Shown here piece by piece: positions 9,699-18,748 of a stretch of 64,000 nt of DNA (position 1 is the first letter of the stretch; each line of letters opens with the position of its first letter). Location of the stretch: the NCBI GenBank assembly GCA_035637655.1, contig DASPWT010000207.1, positions 1-64,000 of the forward strand. The letters run 5' to 3'. Under the pieces are notes generated by a model, which had not been told where the DNA came from, ran no database searches, and worked only from the letters and a program-made list of their open reading frames with translations. The stretch comes from VBDM01 sp035637655 (lineage in GTDB: Bacteria; Pseudomonadota; Gammaproteobacteria; Burkholderiales; SG8-39). A program made the translations under genes and the position numbers.

Positions 9699-10199
9699 GT
9701 GCCGGCCCGCGGCTGGCCCGACGCCCCACCGCGGGCACGACCGCGTCGCCGGCGAAAGCCGCGCCTCACGCTCCATCTTCAGGTCCTCTCGCGCGCCGTT
9801 CCTGTCCCTGCTTTGGTCCAGGTCCGCCGCTGGGTGCGCGCGGCGCTCAAGGGTTCGGCCGAGATCACCGTGAGGATCGTCGGCGCGGCCGAAGCCCGGA
9901 TTCTCAACCGTCGCTATCGCGACCGTGACTATGCGGCCAACGTGCTGAGCTTTCCCTATTCCCTGCGACGCGGCACAGTGCAGGGCGACATCGTCCTTTG
10001 CGCCCCGGTGATCGCCCGCGAAGCGCTCGACCAGGGCAAGACGGTGGAAGCACATCTGGCGCATTTGACGGTCCACGCGCTGCTGCACCTGCAGGGCCAC
10101 GATCACCTCCGTCGGCACGACACCGCACGCATGGAATCGCTGGAAAAGAAGCTTCTCGCCAAACTCGGTTATCCTGATCCCTACGATGATTCCGGGTGA
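9699..10199 (+). CDS. ybeY: Endoribonuclease YbeY (rRNA maturation factor)
   Basis: A single-strand endoribonuclease for 16S rRNA 3'-end maturation and 70S quality control. The zinc site HALLHLQGHDH is intact, with H126, H130 and H136. Upstream the conserved YAANVLSFPY segment is present. The first 20 residues are Arg/Pro-rich and unlike most homologues, so translation may begin a little downstream; the 9699 codon is simply the first usable one. Its end overlaps the long frame of corC, whose likely start lies 53 bases further on. Confidence 0.93.
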   Translation: MPARGWPDAPPRARPRRRRKPRLTLHLQVLSRAVPVPALVQVRRWVRAALKGSAEITVRIVGAAEARILNRRYRDRDYAANVLSFPYSLRRGTVQGDIVLCAPVIAREALDQGKTVEAHLAHLTVHALLHLQGHDHLRRHDTARMESLEKKLLAKLGYPDPYDDSG

Positions 10200-10251
10200 C
10201 GAATCCCCGGGTTGGATAAAACCGGCCCCGTGGCGCGAGCCCGCTGCGAGC

Positions 10252-11082
10252 ATGGACGATTCGAACAAACCTTCGTTACTTGAACGGCTTTCCGCGCTGC
10301 TGATGCGCGAGCCGGAGGACCGCGAGCAGCTGCTCAAGCTGCTGCACTCCGCCTTCGAGAGAAATCTCCTCGACGGCGATGCGCTGTCGATGATCGAGGG
10401 CGCGCTGCAGGTCTCCGAGATGCAGGTGCGCGACATCATGGTGCCGCGCGCACAGGTGGACATGATCGACGTGAACGAGACTCCAGACAAGTTCATCCCG
10501 CACGTGATCGCCACGGCGCACTCGCGTTTCCCGGTCATCGACAAGAATCGCGACGACGTCATCGGCGTCCTGCTCGCGAAGGACCTGCTGCGTTACTACG
10601 CCGGGGAGGAGGAGTTCAACGTGCGCGACATGCTCAGGCCCGCCGTCTTCGTGCCCGAGTCCAAGCGCCTGAACGTGCTGCTGCGCGAATTCCGCGCGAA
10701 CCGCAACCACATGGCGATCGTGGTCGACGAGTACGGCGGCGTGGCGGGCCTGGTGACCATCGAGGACGTGCTCGAGCAGATCGTCGGCGAGATCGAGGAC
10801 GAATACGACTTCGACGATTCCGAGGACAACATCGTGCGCGAGCAGGGGGGAAACTATCGCGTCAAGGCGCAGACCGAAATCGCCGATTTCAACCAGGCCT
10901 TCGGAACGAAGTTCTCCGACACCGATTTCGACACCGTCGGCGGGCTGCTGCTGCACCGCTTCGGTCGCCTGCCCAAGCGCGGTGAGGCGATCACCATCGA
11001 CGGCCTGCGCGTCCAGGTGCTTCGCGCCGACAGCCGCAGGCTGCACGTCCTTCAGGTGCACCGGCTGCCCGGCAAGGCTTGA
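10252..11082 (+). CDS. corC: CBS-pair/CorC-HlyC domain protein (YbeX)
   Basis: A 276-residue cytosolic protein with two CBS domains (starting at MEVQ-like VSEMQVRDIMVPRAQ and again at VRDMLRPAVFVPE) and a C-terminal CorC_HlyC domain containing FDTVGGLLLHRFGRLPKRGE. The family was linked to Mg2+/Co2+ efflux through CorA, and YbeX to ribosome and RNA metabolism. The ATG at 10252 (MDDSNKPSLLERL) is preferred over the in-frame ATG at 10186, which overlaps ybeY. The conserved acidic stretch EIVGEIEDEYDFDD follows the CBS pair. It ends four bases inside the lnt start. Confidence 0.94.
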   Translation: MDDSNKPSLLERLSALLMREPEDREQLLKLLHSAFERNLLDGDALSMIEGALQVSEMQVRDIMVPRAQVDMIDVNETPDKFIPHVIATAHSRFPVIDKNRDDVIGVLLAKDLLRYYAGEEEFNVRDMLRPAVFVPESKRLNVLLREFRANRNHMAIVVDEYGGVAGLVTIEDVLEQIVGEIEDEYDFDDSEDNIVREQGGNYRVKAQTEIADFNQAFGTKFSDTDFDTVGGLLLHRFGRLPKRGEAITIDGLRVQVLRADSRRLHVLQVHRLPGKA

Positions 11083-12587
11083 AGGCCTTCCTGCAATCGC
11101 CGCACGCCGCGATCGCCGCGGCTGTTGCCGCAGGCGCGTTGACCGTCGCCGGCTACGCTCCACTGGCGCTATTCCCGCTGCCGTTGCTGACTCTCGCCGG
11201 CCTGCTGCACCTGTGGCGGCGTGCGGCGACGCCGCAGGCTGCGTTCCGGACAGGCTTCGCTTTCGGCGCCGGCCTGTTCGGCGTCGGCGTGTCCTGGGTC
11301 TACGTCAGCCTGCACGACTTCGGAATGATGCCGGTCCCGCTTGCCGCAATGGGGACGCTGGCATTCTGCGCGATCCTCGCGCTGTATCCGGCCGCCGCGG
11401 GCTGGTGCCTCGCGCGCCTGCGGCTCGGTCGCCTCGCCTCCGCGCTGTTCGCGTTCCCAGCCTTGTGGACGCTCTCTGAATGGCTGCGCGGCTGGATCTT
11501 TACGGGCGTTCCCTGGCTTGCCCTCGGCTACAGCCAGGTCGACTCGCCGCTCGCCGGTTTTGCTCCCGTCGCGGGGGCATACGCCGTATCGTTCGTGACC
11601 GCGCTCTGTGCCGGGCTTCTAGTCATCGTGATTTCCGGCTCCCGCAAGGCGCGTCTCGCGGGCGGTCTCGCACTCGTATGCGCGTTCGCCCTGGGCCAGG
11701 TGCTCAAGCAGTTCCACTGGACCTCTCCCCAGGGTGCCCCTCTCCAGGTTGCGCTCCTCCAGGGAAACATCCCCCAGGATCTCAAGTTCCAGGCGGATCG
11801 ATACACGGCGACGCTGACAACCTATAAGCGGCTGGTCGAAGCGAGCCAAGGTGAACTCATCGTGCTTCCCGAAACCGCCATTCCGCGGTTTCTCGACGCC
11901 GTCGATCCCGGCTATCTGAAAGACATCGCGCGAATCGCTGCCGAGCGGCGCGCCGACGTCCTCATCGGCGTTCCCATCCGGGACCCGGACGAGCGTTATT
12001 TCAACAGCGTGGTCAGCGTGGGCGTTTCGCCTTCGCAGCGCTACGACAAGTCGCACCTCGTTCCCTTCGGGGAGTTCGTGCCCCCCGGCTTCGGCTGGAT
12101 CGTGAAGACGCTCGCGATTCCGCTCTCGGATTTCTCCCTAGGCACGGAAAATCCGAAGCCGCTCGCGCTCGCCGGGCAGCGGGTTGCGCCGAACATCTGC
12201 TGGGAGGACGCCTTCGGCGAGGAGATCATCCGCCAGCTTCCTCAAGCGACGCTGCTGGTGAACGTCTCGAACGTCGCCTGGTTCGGCGATTCGCTCGCTC
12301 CGGCTCAGCACCTGCAGATCTCGCGCATGCGCGCGCTCGAGACTGGGCGGACCATGCTGCGCGCGACCAATACCGGTATGACCGCGATCATCGATCCTCG
12401 CGGCGCGGTCGTTGCGAGGCTGCCGCAATTCACCGAGGGCATCCTCGAGGGCGAGGTGCGCGGCTACGTAGGTGCATCGCCCTACGTCAAATTCGGCAAC
12501 ACCCCGATCGTCCTTCTGTCTGTCGTGCTCCTTGGAGCGCTCGTATTCATCCGCCGCCGCGTTGGTCGGGTCGGAGAAAGCCGGTAG
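11079..12587 (+). CDS. lnt: Apolipoprotein N-acyltransferase
   Basis: Adds the third acyl chain to the N-terminal Cys of lipoproteins in the inner membrane. The 502-residue protein has about seven N-terminal membrane segments, then a nitrilase domain, with catalytic triad E265 (LPETAIPRF), K324 (YDKSHLVPFGE) and C374 (NICWEDAFGE), plus a last membrane helix near the C-terminus. The start is a TTG at 11079 overlapping the corC stop (TTGA), suggesting translational coupling. This window also encodes at least two of its likely substrates, MltA and the small lipoprotein at 48120-48416. Confidence 0.96.
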   Translation: MKAFLQSPHAAIAAAVAAGALTVAGYAPLALFPLPLLTLAGLLHLWRRAATPQAAFRTGFAFGAGLFGVGVSWVYVSLHDFGMMPVPLAAMGTLAFCAILALYPAAAGWCLARLRLGRLASALFAFPALWTLSEWLRGWIFTGVPWLALGYSQVDSPLAGFAPVAGAYAVSFVTALCAGLLVIVISGSRKARLAGGLALVCAFALGQVLKQFHWTSPQGAPLQVALLQGNIPQDLKFQADRYTATLTTYKRLVEASQGELIVLPETAIPRFLDAVDPGYLKDIARIAAERRADVLIGVPIRDPDERYFNSVVSVGVSPSQRYDKSHLVPFGEFVPPGFGWIVKTLAIPLSDFSLGTENPKPLALAGQRVAPNICWEDAFGEEIIRQLPQATLLVNVSNVAWFGDSLAPAQHLQISRMRALETGRTMLRATNTGMTAIIDPRGAVVARLPQFTEGILEGEVRGYVGASPYVKFGNTPIVLLSVVLLGALVFIRRRVGRVGESR

Positions 12588-12612
12588 AATCCATCGCTGT
12601 CACCGCGCGCTC

Positions 12613-13515
12613 ATGCTGACCTTCCAGGAACTGATCCTCAAGCTGCAGAGTTACTGGGGCGGCAAGGGCTGCGCCCTGCTGCAGCCCTACGACATGGAAA
12701 TGGGCGCGGGCACGTTTCATACCGCGACGTTCCTGCGCGCGATCGGCCCAGAGCCCTGGCGCGCCGCCTACGTGCAGCCTTCGCGTCGGCCCAAGGACGG
12801 ACGCTACGGCGACAACCCCAACCGCCTGCAGCACTACTACCAGTACCAGGTGGTGCTGAAACCTTCGCCCGATGATTTGCAGGATCTCTATCTGGGCTCG
12901 CTCAAAGCGCTCGGCATCGATCTCCGGAAGAACGACGTTCGTTTTGTCGAAGACGACTGGGAATCGCCGACGCTCGGCGCCTGGGGTCTGGGCTGGGAAG
13001 TGTGGTTGAACGGCATGGAGGTCACCCAGTTCACTTACTTCCAGCAGGTCGGCGGCCTCGACTGCAGGCCGGTTCTGGGCGAGCTCACCTACGGGCTTGA
13101 GCGCCTCGCGATGTACCTGCAAGGCAAGGAAAGCGTTTTCGATCTCACGTGGGTGGACGGCGTCACTTACGGCGACGTCTACCACCACAACGAGGTCGAG
13201 CAGTCGAAGTATAACTTCGAAGCAAGCGACGCCAACTGGCTGCTGTCGCAGTTCAACGACTACGAATCGCAGGCGAAGCGACTGATCGCCGAGGGCCTCG
13301 CCCTTCCCGGCTACGAGATGGTGCTGAAATGCTCGCACACCTTCAACCTGCTCGACGCGCGGGGAGCGATCTCGGTCACCGAGCGCGCGGCATACATCGC
13401 GCGTGTGCGCGCGCTTGCGAGGCTCGTGGCGCAAGCGTATTACGCCTCTCGCGAGAAGCTCGGGTTTCCGATGCTGAAACCGGCGCAAACAGCGAAAAAG
13501 AGGGCCAGGGCCTAA
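12613..13515 (+). CDS. glyQ: Glycyl-tRNA synthetase alpha subunit
   Basis: The catalytic class II subunit of the bacterial alpha2-beta2 glycyl-tRNA synthetase. The 300-residue protein starts MLTFQELILKLQSYWG, the standard N-terminus, and contains LQPYDMEMGAGTFHTATFLR and the VQPSRRPKDGRYGDNPNR block. The frame is open 47 codons upstream, but that part overlaps lnt and is not conserved, so the ATG at 12613 is used. glyS follows after six bases. Confidence 0.97.
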   Translation: MLTFQELILKLQSYWGGKGCALLQPYDMEMGAGTFHTATFLRAIGPEPWRAAYVQPSRRPKDGRYGDNPNRLQHYYQYQVVLKPSPDDLQDLYLGSLKALGIDLRKNDVRFVEDDWESPTLGAWGLGWEVWLNGMEVTQFTYFQQVGGLDCRPVLGELTYGLERLAMYLQGKESVFDLTWVDGVTYGDVYHHNEVEQSKYNFEASDANWLLSQFNDYESQAKRLIAEGLALPGYEMVLKCSHTFNLLDARGAISVTERAAYIARVRALARLVAQAYYASREKLGFPMLKPAQTAKKRARA

Positions 13516-13521
13516 GCAACC

Positions 13522-15597
13522 ATGGCGAAGAGTAAGGCTGCGAAAACCCCGCAAGCGGCAAGCCTGCTCGTTGAGCTTCTCACCGAGGAACTGCCGCCGA
13601 AATCGCTTTCGCTGCTCAGTAGGTTCTTCGGCGACGAAGTCGGCAACAGACTCAGCCGCTATCGGCTCAAGCTTCGGGTTCCGGATTGGCGGGTTTTTGC
13701 AACGCCACGCAGACTGGCAGTACTCGTACCTGGCGTCCTGGCATTTGCGGAAGACCGATCAACGGAGGTGCCTGGGCCATCCATCAAAGCGCCGCCCGAG
13801 GCAGTGGCTGGCTTCGCCAGAAAGAACGGTGTTGACGTCGCGGCGCTGGAGCAGCGTGATACCCCTAAAGGAATATTCTATTTCGCGCACACGACGGTGA
13901 AGGGGGCTTCCCTCGACTCCGTACTCCCCGACATGGTCAACGAAGTCCTCCAGAAGCTTCCCGTTCCAAAGGTCATGCGCTGGGGCAACGGCGATAAACA
14001 GTTCGTGCGCCCCGCGCACGGCCTGGTGATGATGCATGGCAGGCGCGTGGTCCCGGGCACCGTTCTGGGCGTGCGCGCAGGCAACACGACGAGTGGGCAT
14101 CGATTCATGGGAGCGGATTCGATTCGTCTGAGCAATGCGGACGAGTACGAGGCAAGACTGCTCAAGGACGGTCGTGTCATCGCCGACTTCGCGGCGCGCG
14201 AATCTGAAATCGATCAGCAGCTGCAGGCCGAGGCCAAGCGCCAGAAGGCGCGTCTCGGCGAATATCAGGACCTGCTGGACGAAGTCGCCGCACTGGTCGA
14301 GTTCCCGGCCGTTTACGCAGGTGAATTCGAAGCCTCGTTCCTCGAGGTGCCACAGGAATGCCTGATCCTCACCATGCGTCAGAATCAGAAGTATTTTCCG
14401 CTGTTCGCCCCCGACGGGAAGCTGCTGCCGAAATTCCTCATCGTCTCCAATATGCGCGTCGACGATCCGCGCCCAATCGTCAGCGGCAACGAGCGGGTCG
14501 TCCGGCCCAGGCTCGAGGACGCGCGGTTCTTCTTCAACAAAGATCGGAAGACCCGCCTCGAGGCGCGCGTTCCGCAGTTGGCGAAAGTCGTGTTCCACAA
14601 CAAGCTCGGCAGCCAACTCGAGCGCATGCAGAGAATCAAGCTGTTGGCCGGCGAGATTGCGCGCTCGCTTCGCGCGGATGTAATGCAGGCCGAGCGCGCC
14701 GCCGAGCTTTCCAAAGCGGATTTGCTCACCGCCATGGTCGGTGAATTTCCGGAACTGCAGGGCGTCATGGGACGCTACTACGCCCTGCACGACGGCGAGC
14801 AGCGCGAAGTTGCCGATGCGATCGAGCAGCATTACCGCCCGCGCTTCGCCGGCGACAAGCTTCCCGAAGGGCCGATCGCCAGTGCAGTAGCGCTCGCCGA
14901 CAAGCTTGATTCGCTCGCCGGCTTGTTCAGCATCAAGGAGCTGCCGACCGGAGACAAGGACCCATTCGGACTTCGCCGCACAGCTCTGGGGGTCATTAGA
15001 ATCGTCGTCGAAAATCAGCTTCCTTTGTCCCTAAGGGATCTCTTGGACGCGGCTTTCGGGCCTTTCAGGGATAGGCCGCAAACGGATCTCAAGGTGTTTT
15101 TCACAGAACGCATGCGCAGCTATTTCCTTGAGCGTGGCTATTCCGCGAACGAGGTCGAGGCGGTTCTCAGCCTCAACCCGGTCGCGATCGCCCTCATTCC
15201 CAAGCAACTCGAAGCTGTTCGCGCGTTTTCCGCGCTTCCAGAAGCAGCCAGTCTTGCGGCGGCCAACAAGCGAATTGCCAACATACTGCGACAGGCGGAA
15301 AGCAAGGGCGAGTCATTTGCCGATGCTGACGTTTCAGCGCTCAAGGAGCCCGCCGAGATCTCGCTTTTCGAGGCCTTGCAGACGGCGTCCCGTTCGGCGA
15401 AGCCTCTATTCGACTCTGGAGATTTTGCCGGATATCTGAAAGCGTTTGCGTCTCTGAAGAGTCCAGTGGATTCGTTCTTCGACGTAGTCATGGTCATGAC
15501 AGACGACAAGAAGCTTCGCGAGAACCGGCTCGCGCTGCTCACCGATATGCGCAAGGCGATGAATCGGTTCTCCGATATCTCCAAGCTGGCCGCATGA
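13522..15597 (+). CDS. glyS: Glycyl-tRNA synthetase beta subunit
   Basis: The tRNA-binding beta subunit that pairs with GlyQ. The 691-residue product has the normal length. It starts with a short lysine-rich tail and then LLVELLTEELPPKSL, the family signature, followed by the HD-like and DALR anticodon-binding C-terminal regions (KDPFGLRR is conserved). The stop codon overlaps the ATG of gmhB by four bases (ATGA), so glyQ-glyS-gmhB is one translational unit. Confidence 0.97.
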   Translation: MAKSKAAKTPQAASLLVELLTEELPPKSLSLLSRFFGDEVGNRLSRYRLKLRVPDWRVFATPRRLAVLVPGVLAFAEDRSTEVPGPSIKAPPEAVAGFARKNGVDVAALEQRDTPKGIFYFAHTTVKGASLDSVLPDMVNEVLQKLPVPKVMRWGNGDKQFVRPAHGLVMMHGRRVVPGTVLGVRAGNTTSGHRFMGADSIRLSNADEYEARLLKDGRVIADFAARESEIDQQLQAEAKRQKARLGEYQDLLDEVAALVEFPAVYAGEFEASFLEVPQECLILTMRQNQKYFPLFAPDGKLLPKFLIVSNMRVDDPRPIVSGNERVVRPRLEDARFFFNKDRKTRLEARVPQLAKVVFHNKLGSQLERMQRIKLLAGEIARSLRADVMQAERAAELSKADLLTAMVGEFPELQGVMGRYYALHDGEQREVADAIEQHYRPRFAGDKLPEGPIASAVALADKLDSLAGLFSIKELPTGDKDPFGLRRTALGVIRIVVENQLPLSLRDLLDAAFGPFRDRPQTDLKVFFTERMRSYFLERGYSANEVEAVLSLNPVAIALIPKQLEAVRAFSALPEAASLAAANKRIANILRQAESKGESFADADVSALKEPAEISLFEALQTASRSAKPLFDSGDFAGYLKAFASLKSPVDSFFDVVMVMTDDKKLRENRLALLTDMRKAMNRFSDISKLAA

Positions 15598-16127
15598 AAC
15601 TCATCATCCTCGACCGCGACGGCGTGATCAACCACGACAGCGACGAGTTCATCAAGCACCCCGACGAGTGGCGGCCGATCCCCGGGAGCCTCGAGGCGAT
15701 CGCGCGCCTCACGCAGTCCGGGTGGCGCGTCGTGGTCGCCACGAACCAATCGGGGGTCGGCCGCGGTCTCATGGACATGGCAAGCCTGAATGCCATCAAC
15801 TCCAAGATGCACAAGGCGGTGAATCAGGCGGGTGGACGCATCGAGGCGCTGTTCTATTGCCCCGACACGGCCGAGTCTCAGTCGCCCTGCCGCAAGCCCA
15901 ATCCGGGAATGTTCTTCGCCATCGCCGAGCGCCTCAACGTCGCCCTCGACCAGGCGCCCTGCGTGGGCGACAGCCTGCGCGACCTCCAGGCGGCGGCCGC
16001 GGTGGGAGCCCATCCGATCCTGGTGCTCTCCGGCAAAGGCGCGAAAACACGCTCCGCCGGCAAGCTTCCGGAAGGGACCACCGTTTATCCGAATCTGGCC
16101 GCGGTGGCGGACGCGCTGTGTCAATGA
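15594..16127 (+). CDS. gmhB: D-glycero-beta-D-manno-heptose 1,7-bisphosphate 7-phosphatase
   Basis: A HAD-superfamily phosphatase for LPS heptose precursor synthesis. The 177-residue protein begins MKLIILDRDGVIN, with nucleophile D7 and acid/base D9, then VVATNQSGVGRG and a zinc-loop-like region FYCPDTAESQSPCRKPNPGM. CVGDSLRDLQAA is the final HAD motif. It overlaps glyS by four bases upstream and the acyltransferase gene by four bases downstream. Its place between glyS and plsC is common in betaproteobacteria. Confidence 0.95.
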   Translation: MKLIILDRDGVINHDSDEFIKHPDEWRPIPGSLEAIARLTQSGWRVVVATNQSGVGRGLMDMASLNAINSKMHKAVNQAGGRIEALFYCPDTAESQSPCRKPNPGMFFAIAERLNVALDQAPCVGDSLRDLQAAAAVGAHPILVLSGKGAKTRSAGKLPEGTTVYPNLAAVADALCQ

Positions 16128-16837
16128 TCTTTCTGCGCTCGCTCGTCTTTCTCATCGCCCAGATCCTCTTCACCCCGCCTTACGCGATCATCGCCCTCGC
16201 CACGTTTCCCTTGCCGCGGCTTGCGCGCTATCGCGTGATCTCCGGCTGGTCGCGCGCGATGATCTGGCTCGCGAGGAAGGTGCTCGGCATCCACTACCGC
16301 GTGATCGGCATGGAAAACCTGCCACGGACTCCCGGCGTGATCCTGGCAAAGCACCAATCGGCGTGGGAAACCTTGGCCTTCCAGGTCATTTTCCCGCCGC
16401 AGGTGCTGGTATTGAAGCGAGAGCTCCTGTGGATCCCGTTCTTCGGCTGGGGTCTTGCGCTGACGAGCCCGATCGCGATCGACCGCAGCCGTGGCGTGCG
16501 GGCGCTGAATCGGATGGCCGAGCTCGGCCGCGAGCGGCTCGCTCAAGGGTTCTGGATCGCGATCTTCCCGGAAGGCACGCGCGTAAAACCGGGCGAACGC
16601 GGCAAGTATCACGAAGGCGGCGCATGGCTTGCGGTGAAATGCGGCGCGTCGGTCGTGCCGGTCGCGCACAACGCGGGCCTGTTCTGGGGCCGCAACGCCT
16701 TTCTCAAGCGTCCGGGAACAGTGACAGTGGAGGTCGGACCGCCGATCGATTCGCGTGCTCACACACCGGAGTCGCTGAACCTGTCGGTCGAGGAGTGGAT
16801 CGAGGGCCGCATGGCCAGTCTATGTCCCCGGCGCTGA
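16124..16837 (+). CDS. 1-acyl-sn-glycerol-3-phosphate acyltransferase family protein (PlsC-like)
   Basis: A 237-residue membrane-associated acyltransferase that likely makes phosphatidic acid from lysophosphatidic acid. One N-terminal membrane helix is visible. Motif I is HQSAWE (H77 to E82), an HX4E form in place of the usual HX4D, and motif III is FPEGTR from residue 148. VVPVAHNAG matches motif IV. It overlaps gmhB by four bases, and its end overlaps the next gene by 16 bases. An acyltransferase for LPS or another lipid cannot be excluded. Confidence 0.85.
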   Translation: MIFLRSLVFLIAQILFTPPYAIIALATFPLPRLARYRVISGWSRAMIWLARKVLGIHYRVIGMENLPRTPGVILAKHQSAWETLAFQVIFPPQVLVLKRELLWIPFFGWGLALTSPIAIDRSRGVRALNRMAELGRERLAQGFWIAIFPEGTRVKPGERGKYHEGGAWLAVKCGASVVPVAHNAGLFWGRNAFLKRPGTVTVEVGPPIDSRAHTPESLNLSVEEWIEGRMASLCPRR

Positions 16838-17568
16838 GGCAGCTGCAGCTTCCATTTGACGTCCCGCCGCGAGCGGAGATCGTCGGGCGTCTTCGCCAAC
16901 TTCAGTTCGCGGGCGGCATGCTGAGCTACCACCTTGTGCGCGCCAGGCGGCGAACCATCGCGCTATTCGTCGATGGGGACGGAATCGAGGCGCGCGCACC
17001 ACGCCGTGCCACGATCGCGGATATCGAGGCGTTCATCCGGGAAAAGGAGCGCTGGATCCGCAGACGGCTCGCCGAGCCGCGCCGGCGACCGCTCGTGTGG
17101 GAGGCCGGGGCGCGACTGCCGTGGCTCGGGCGCACTGTGACCTTGGCGCTGCGGCATGGAGAGATCGGCGTGTGGTTCTCGCAGGATAGGCTCGAGTTCG
17201 GGCTCGCCGACGGGGCGAGCCTGCGCGAGAGGGCGCTCGATTGGATGCGGGGGCAGGCGCTGGAGTTTTTCCGTGAACGGGTTGCGGAGCTGGCGCGCAT
17301 GCATGGGCTTCGCGTCTTGGTCGTGGGTCTTTCCAACGCGCAGAGCCGTTGGGGCAGCTGCGGCTCCAACGGGCGAATACTCCTCAGCTGGCGCCTGATG
17401 ATGCTGCCGCCGCATCTCATCGACTACGTGGCCGCGCATGAACTCGCCCACCTGCGAGAGCTCAACCATTCACCGCGCTTCTGGGATATCGTCGCGCTTG
17501 TGTATCCGGACCATCGGGCGGCGCGGCGCGAATTGAGTGCCCGGGCGTTGACCTTGCCGGATCTATAG
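16822..17568 (+). CDS. YgjP-like zinc metallopeptidase (M48/SprT-related, DUF45)
   Basis: A 248-residue cytosolic protein of the YgjP/WLM-like metallopeptidase group. The zinc-binding motif HELAHLRELNH has H206 and H210 with a third His at 216, and is preceded by the conserved SRWGSCGSNGRILLSWRL. The N-terminal half is Arg-rich, beginning with a LQLPFDVPPR segment. Its ATG at 16822 overlaps the acyltransferase gene. The physiological substrate is not known. gloA follows after 11 bases. Confidence 0.85.
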   Translation: MSPALRQLQLPFDVPPRAEIVGRLRQLQFAGGMLSYHLVRARRRTIALFVDGDGIEARAPRRATIADIEAFIREKERWIRRRLAEPRRRPLVWEAGARLPWLGRTVTLALRHGEIGVWFSQDRLEFGLADGASLRERALDWMRGQALEFFRERVAELARMHGLRVLVVGLSNAQSRWGSCGSNGRILLSWRLMMLPPHLIDYVAAHELAHLRELNHSPRFWDIVALVYPDHRAARRELSARALTLPDL

Positions 17569-17579
17569 GAAGAGCATCG

Positions 17580-17963
17580 ATGCGAATTCTCCACACCATG
17601 TTGCGAGTAGGCGATCTGGAGCGGTCGCTGCGCTTCTACACCGAGGTTCTCGGCATGCGGCTGCTCCGCCGCAAGGACTATCCTGACGGAAAATTTACCC
17701 TGGCTTTCGTCGGTTACGGCGACGAAAGCGATACCGCGGTGCTCGAACTGACCCACAATTGGGGCGTGGACAAGTATGAGCTCGGCAACGCTTACGGCCA
17801 CATCGCCATCGCAGTGGATGACGCTTACAAGGCTTGCGAGGAAGTGAAGCGCCGCGGGGGAAAGGTCACGCGCGAGGCGGGGCCGATGAAGCACGGGACG
17901 ACGGTGATCGCCTTTATCGAGGACCCCGACACCTACAAGATCGAATTGATCGAGCGCAAGTAG
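17580..17963 (+). CDS. gloA: Lactoylglutathione lyase (glyoxalase I)
   Basis: Converts the methylglyoxal-glutathione hemithioacetal to S-lactoylglutathione. The 127-residue protein has all four metal ligands known from the E. coli enzyme, at the same numbers: H5, E56, H74 and E122. The short form without eukaryotic-type insertions suggests a Ni2+-dependent enzyme. GAAGAGCAT just before the ATG is a weak ribosome-binding site. It ends the glyQ-glyS operon and converges on the gene at 18006. Confidence 0.96.
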   Translation: MRILHTMLRVGDLERSLRFYTEVLGMRLLRRKDYPDGKFTLAFVGYGDESDTAVLELTHNWGVDKYELGNAYGHIAIAVDDAYKACEEVKRRGGKVTREAGPMKHGTTVIAFIEDPDTYKIELIERK

Positions 17964-18005
17964 GCTCGACGATGCTCCAAGGGCTGGGTGCTCGCGCGCA
18001 GGCGC

Positions 18006-18677
18006 TCAGCGAAAAGTTCCGGGCGCCCCGGCAACGCGGTATTTGCGGATCTCGCTCTGCTGCCCGATCAGTGTCTTGGCGAAGTCTTCCAGCATGTCGT
18101 CGCTGATTTCCTGCGCCGGAACCGATAGGTACTCCACCCCCAGGCCAAAGAGATGCGTCGCCTGGAAGTGCAGCTTGCCTTGCTCGTGGTCCGCCTTGAT
18201 GATGATGTCCGTGAGGACCGCGGCCGGAACGATGAACTTGGCGCCGATGACGAAACCCTTGGCGCTCTTCTTTTCCTCCTCCACGAATTTGACCTTGCTG
18301 AGCCAAAGAGACTCACGGATGCGTTGCATCACGGGCGGCATGTCTTTCTCGATCACCACGGCGTCAGGGCCGGCCCACTTGACGAAGAAATGCGTCGTGT
18401 CGAAATATTCCTTGTCGTTAATGCGCTTTTTCCGGTAGTCGATGAACGACTCGGTGAACACGAGATTCCTGAAATCGGCGACCCCAGGGATCGAGTACAC
18501 GAGGGGGCTGGTGGGCTTGACCACCGCGAGCTGCTTGAGCAGTTCGTGCACGTACTGGAACGTCTGTTTCATCTTGTCTTCGACCAGCTTGAGCTTGTCC
18601 CCCTGCAGATTCTGCTGATGAATCTGCTGGGTCTTCACCAAGTCGGCCTGTTTTTTCAGGTCGTCAAGAAGGCCCAT
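18006..18677 (-). CDS. Conserved hypothetical protein with coiled-coil N-terminus
   Basis: A 223-residue protein that I do not recognise. The N-terminus (MGLLDDLKKQADLVK onward, to about residue 50) is rich in Lys, Gln and Leu and probably forms a helical or coiled-coil segment. The remainder is mixed alpha/beta, with no signal peptide or membrane helix. The start at 18677 has a GGGGGACGG ribosome-binding region. TATAGAT about 40 bases upstream could be a -10 element. It lies between convergent gloA and rsmA, with its own intergenic gap, so it is likely a separate transcript. Confidence 0.75.
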   Translation of the reverse strand: MGLLDDLKKQADLVKTQQIHQQNLQGDKLKLVEDKMKQTFQYVHELLKQLAVVKPTSPLVYSIPGVADFRNLVFTESFIDYRKKRINDKEYFDTTHFFVKWAGPDAVVIEKDMPPVMQRIRESLWLSKVKFVEEEKKSAKGFVIGAKFIVPAAVLTDIIIKADHEQGKLHFQATHLFGLGVEYLSVPAQEISDDMLEDFAKTLIGQQSEIRKYRVAGAPGTFR

Positions 18678-18748
18678 CGCCGTCCCCCTGCTTCAAACCT
18701 CATATCGATCTATCTATACACCATTTTGCCAGCGGGCGTTTGCGCGGT

